Assembly (NCBI GenBank): GCA_025642065.1
Contig: JAODUP010000516.1
Coordinates: forward strand, 184,501 to 248,500
Direction: 5' to 3'
DNA: 64,000 bases
Origin: Paralvinella palmiformis
Lineage: Eukaryota; Annelida; Polychaeta; Terebellida; Alvinellidae
The notes beneath the pieces were generated by a model that saw nothing but the letters and a program-made list of their open reading frames with translations, did no database searches and had not been told where the DNA came from. Made by a program: the position numbers and the translations under genes. Below, one piece after another: positions 61,503-64,000 of the stretch; the first letter of the stretch is position 1, and each line of letters starts with the position of its first letter.

Positions 61503-62859
61503 TTACTAACACAACAACTGTCATGTTTCTACTGAACCAGCTGTTTTACCGATAACAGCTGTTTAATGCCCTAGGGCAGCAGTTTAGATTAGAACGCGCC
61601 ATAAGACTGGTAACAAAATTATATATCACCTATATCATACAGTATATAAATGAAAATATATAGACTTCATCCCATATATCAATCAGTGTTCAGCAAATCT
61701 ACTCTGACCGAACCTAAGCTCCTCCGGGATGGTTTGTTTAAAGGGGTGAAAAATCCATCTCTCTCTCTGTTGATTCTAAAATATTGAGACCAGCCACAAA
61801 CAAACTGGTAACCCGAGGTATGTGAGGACTGAAGTGTCCCGTTTGCCAACATCTATCGGATCATCTTCATCATCATTTATAGCATCATTATCAGTATCAT
61901 AATAATCCTTATTTTTTACTAAGTTCTCATGTCATGGGATTCATGAGTCATCCACGTGAGTTTTTTTTCTTTTCTTCTCTTCAGCTGCTAGGAAAGCCAC
62001 CAACTGTCTACCGGATCAGATCTGGCGGAATACAAGGAACTGGATACTTTTAAAACTTGGCCCCCCATCTTACACCATCAGGATTTCTGGATCGCCAGCC
62101 AACCAATCCGGAAAACTCATTTACTCTTTAGGCATACTTCAAATGATGGGAATATTTGGTTGGCTATGATAGAAGGAAGGCACACAGAAGAAAGAAAAAA
62201 AAACAGGAATCCGCCTGCCGAACTGTTAATATGATCAGTAATTTATATTACAACTGTCTATATTGATTTAGTGCCCAGTAAGGTTTGTCCACTGTCCAAC
62301 CTCAGTCCTGTGTCCTCACAGACTGACAGGACAATTAATCAACACTGACATTTAGTATACAAGTTATTAACGTCTGGCTGTTTGACTACTGTTCTGAATG
62401 ATTTATACTGGGACTTTATATAATAAAGTATCCAACCGGCAGGTGGCATTCTGGAGGTTTGTTCATAAAGGTTGACTGACGAGCCCAACATCATACTTAG
62501 CCATGTTTAGCCGTGATCTTGGACTAACCTAAGAAGGTTATCTGTGTGGCAGGGAATTTCTTACAGATGCAAAACAAGAAAAGGCGATACTGTTTTGATC
62601 CTGATCTAACTAAGCACATGCGTATGTGCACAGCTAACTCCCCTGGTAAGAAAGGAAAACGGCAGTAAAACGAATTACTGCTGTTGTATGTGCATGCCCA
62701 TTTGCCTATCTAGTATGTGTATTTATTTATCTCATTAGTATGTGTTCTCATCTGCCTAGGCCTGCCTGTCTAATTAAATGTTCATCCACTTACTGTGATG
62801 TACACACAGTTGATCACCCTGTTAGTCTGCTACACGTATTGCCTTTCCAATATGCTTGG

Positions 62860-63230
62860 ATAACACATGGTCTGAACACTGCGCCGTAAACCTCCAAGCT
62901 GTGGGTCTGAATCCGGCTCATACCTGTATTTGTGAGATTTGTTTCCTTGGGCGCCTCCGTGGTCTAGCGGTAGCGTGCTGGATGACAGATCACTACTACC
63001 CGTGTTCGAATCCCGGCGTGGGCATATCTGAAGGTTGTTTCGTCTTTCACTTCGTCTCATTACCTTTGGAAGTCGCTCGGCCCATTTAGCCTACCTTGTG
63101 CACAAAAGTGGCCGTAAAACATCAATCATCATCATCATCATCATCATCCTTGGGATATCCTCATCGGCCATATGTCCCAGGTGTGAACATTGTCAAGGCT
63201 AAATAACTCAACAACAACAACAACAACAAC
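62860..63230 (+). mobile_element. Family-B SINE split by a later family-A insertion
   Basis: The head 'acacatggtctgaacactgc', B box 'gtgggtctgaatcc' and 'gtgagatttgtttccttggg' are interrupted at 62951. The element resumes at 63148 with 'ccttgggatatcctcatcgg', 'ccatatgtcccaggtgtgaa' and 'gtcaaggctaaataactcaa', ending in (caa)n. Confidence 0.75.
62952..63147 (+). mobile_element. tRNA-derived SINE, family A, youngest-looking full copy
   Basis: The A box 'tggtctagcggt' is at 62960-62971 and the B box 'gttcgaatccc' at about 63004-63014. They are followed by 'ggttgtttcgtctttcactt', 'ggaagtcgctcggcccattt', 'agcctaccttgtgcacaaaa' and an (atc)n tail. The 7-bp target duplication ccttggg flanks it (62945-62951 and 63148-63154). 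It is inserted in a family-B SINE. Confidence 0.88.
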
Positions 63231-63554
63231 GTGTATCCTTCTACACAACTTCATAAACTGGATTGGTATAGATACCTGAGTGTGACTCACCATACATCAT
63301 CATCCCTGAACTACTACATAACACACACCTATAAAGCTAATGGATTACAGCCGAACTCCAACCCCCCCAACCCCCCCTGGGACTCTATATAAACAAACCT
63401 ACCAGCAGCTGATATTACTAAAATATAAAAATCATACCGTCTCCCAGAGAAAATGTCACAAATATTAAGACATATGAACAGAAAATAGATTTTCTAAAGC
63501 GCACGCTCGCTCAGACAGTGAATAAAAATTTAACTAAATATAGAAAGCGTCAAG

Positions 63555-63812
63555 ATGCCACTTAACCAGGGACAACAAGGAGATCCAGAGATGGGCTTAT
63601 CTCCGGTGAAACCGATCCTGGCAAAATGCCACAAGCTGCCACTCCCCGGTTACTATGTCTGGTGGATCTGGCATCAGACGCCCCAGGGAATCGAGACAAC
63701 CAAGTTCTGTATCAACACGCATTGGGACCGCGCAGAGCGAACCACAGTCGATAACCTAACCGTGGGCGGATCCTGGCATAAAAGTGCTCAGGTCAAACAT
63801 AGTTCGTATTAA
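63555..63812 (+). CDS. Unrecognised 85-codon open frame in GC/CpG-richer sequence
   Basis: It starts MPLNQGQQGDPEMG and includes LPGYYVWWIWHQTPQG and THWDRAERTTVDNL. Composition is balanced and the local GC and CpG content is clearly above the surroundings, unlike the AT-rich chance frames elsewhere. I recognise no family, signal peptide or membrane segment. It could be an exon, part of a mobile element, or chance in a CpG-rich segment. It lies on the strand opposite to adducin. Confidence 0.25.
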   Translation: MPLNQGQQGDPEMGLSPVKPILAKCHKLPLPGYYVWWIWHQTPQGIETTKFCINTHWDRAERTTVDNLTVGGSWHKSAQVKHSSY

Positions 63813-64000
63813 GTTCCCGGTCACCAGCAGCTAACATACAGCTACAACTGCTCCGTGGCCGGCTCGTTGATGCCTAAAAACAGACAGAAATCATCATCTC
63901 TGTCGTCGTCAGAACAGCATCCAGAGTGAACCCTTCATAGACGCTACCCTCGGAGAAAAATGCTGCAACAACAAACCAGCGCTGAGACATCATCATCATC

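Larger units (their letters stand above)
56701..64000 (-). other. Presumed 5' adducin intron and upstream sequence (7.3 kb)
   Basis: Upstream of the acceptor at 56701 I searched the minus strand for the preceding adducin block (RL.D.(F/Y)GW.QLI.NHIT) and did not find it. The region holds three long TA tracts (57345-57379, 58060-58092, 58351-58379), a third SINE type (58735-59070), a nested SINE pair (62860-63230), CA tracts near 60535, 61180 and 61474, and a GC-richer 85-codon frame at 63555-63812. Confidence 0.55.

Noticed and set aside
61974..62060. Possible plus-strand exon after 'cttctcttcag' (LLGKPPTVYRIRSGG...)
   Set aside because: The frame closes after about 25 codons without a donor, and it resembles no known protein.
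62952..63025. tRNA gene
   Set aside because: A and B boxes are present but the acceptor stem does not close, and the unit continues into a SINE body with an (atc)n tail and target duplication.
63115..63148. CRISPR-like or satellite array of atc units
   Set aside because: It is a simple trinucleotide tail of a SINE without spacers.

Overview
The window is animal (metazoan) nuclear DNA, AT-rich and intron-rich. It carries four conserved protein genes whose GT-AG exons I joined in phase by hand. The organism is probably a lophotrochozoan, most likely a mollusc. That is inferred from protein divergence, from the tRNA-derived SINEs, and from a tail of the type 'gtgtcgttaaacaa...cattcatcc' near 17,495 that I associate with molluscan repeats. 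I cannot fix the species.

Layout. (1) 739-3343, plus strand: the last five exons (C-terminal 163 residues) of a STARD7-like START-domain lipid-transfer protein, whose 5' part lies left of the window. (2) 7992-25932, minus strand: a complete 12-exon Suppressor of Fused (SUFU) gene, 480 aa, the negative regulator of Hedgehog/GLI signalling. (3) 26449-37555, plus strand: a complete 11-exon ACTR1 (centractin/ARP1) gene, exactly 376 aa, the filament-forming actin-related subunit of dynactin. (4) 41626-56700, minus strand: the 3' 14 or 15 exons of an adducin gene. These run from the middle of the aldolase-II-like head through neck and tail to the lysine-rich MARCKS-type C-terminus. Its 5' exons were not found and are presumed to lie beyond 64,000.

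STARD7 and SUFU are tail to tail. SUFU and ACTR1 are head to head, with 516 bp between start codons and an ETS-type site, which suggests one bidirectional promoter. ACTR1 and adducin are tail to tail. The SUFU/ACTR1 pair is also adjacent and head to head in human, so this looks like a very old linked pair.

Most of the rest is intron and mobile-element debris. It includes two or three tRNA-headed SINE families (one nested insertion with target duplications), hAT-type elements with 8-bp target duplications (one retaining a decayed transposase C-terminus), a MULE-like transposase fragment, a LINE reverse-transcriptase corpse with a mutated catalytic Asp, a roughly 390-bp foldback element, a near-perfect 42-bp hairpin in SUFU intron 1, and many CA and TA microsatellites. 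I see no tRNA or rRNA gene, CRISPR, operon or other prokaryotic-type system. The most interesting points are the old divergent gene pair, the run of phase-1 cassette exons in the adducin tail, the hairpin in SUFU intron 1, and a decayed copy of ACTR1 exon 3.
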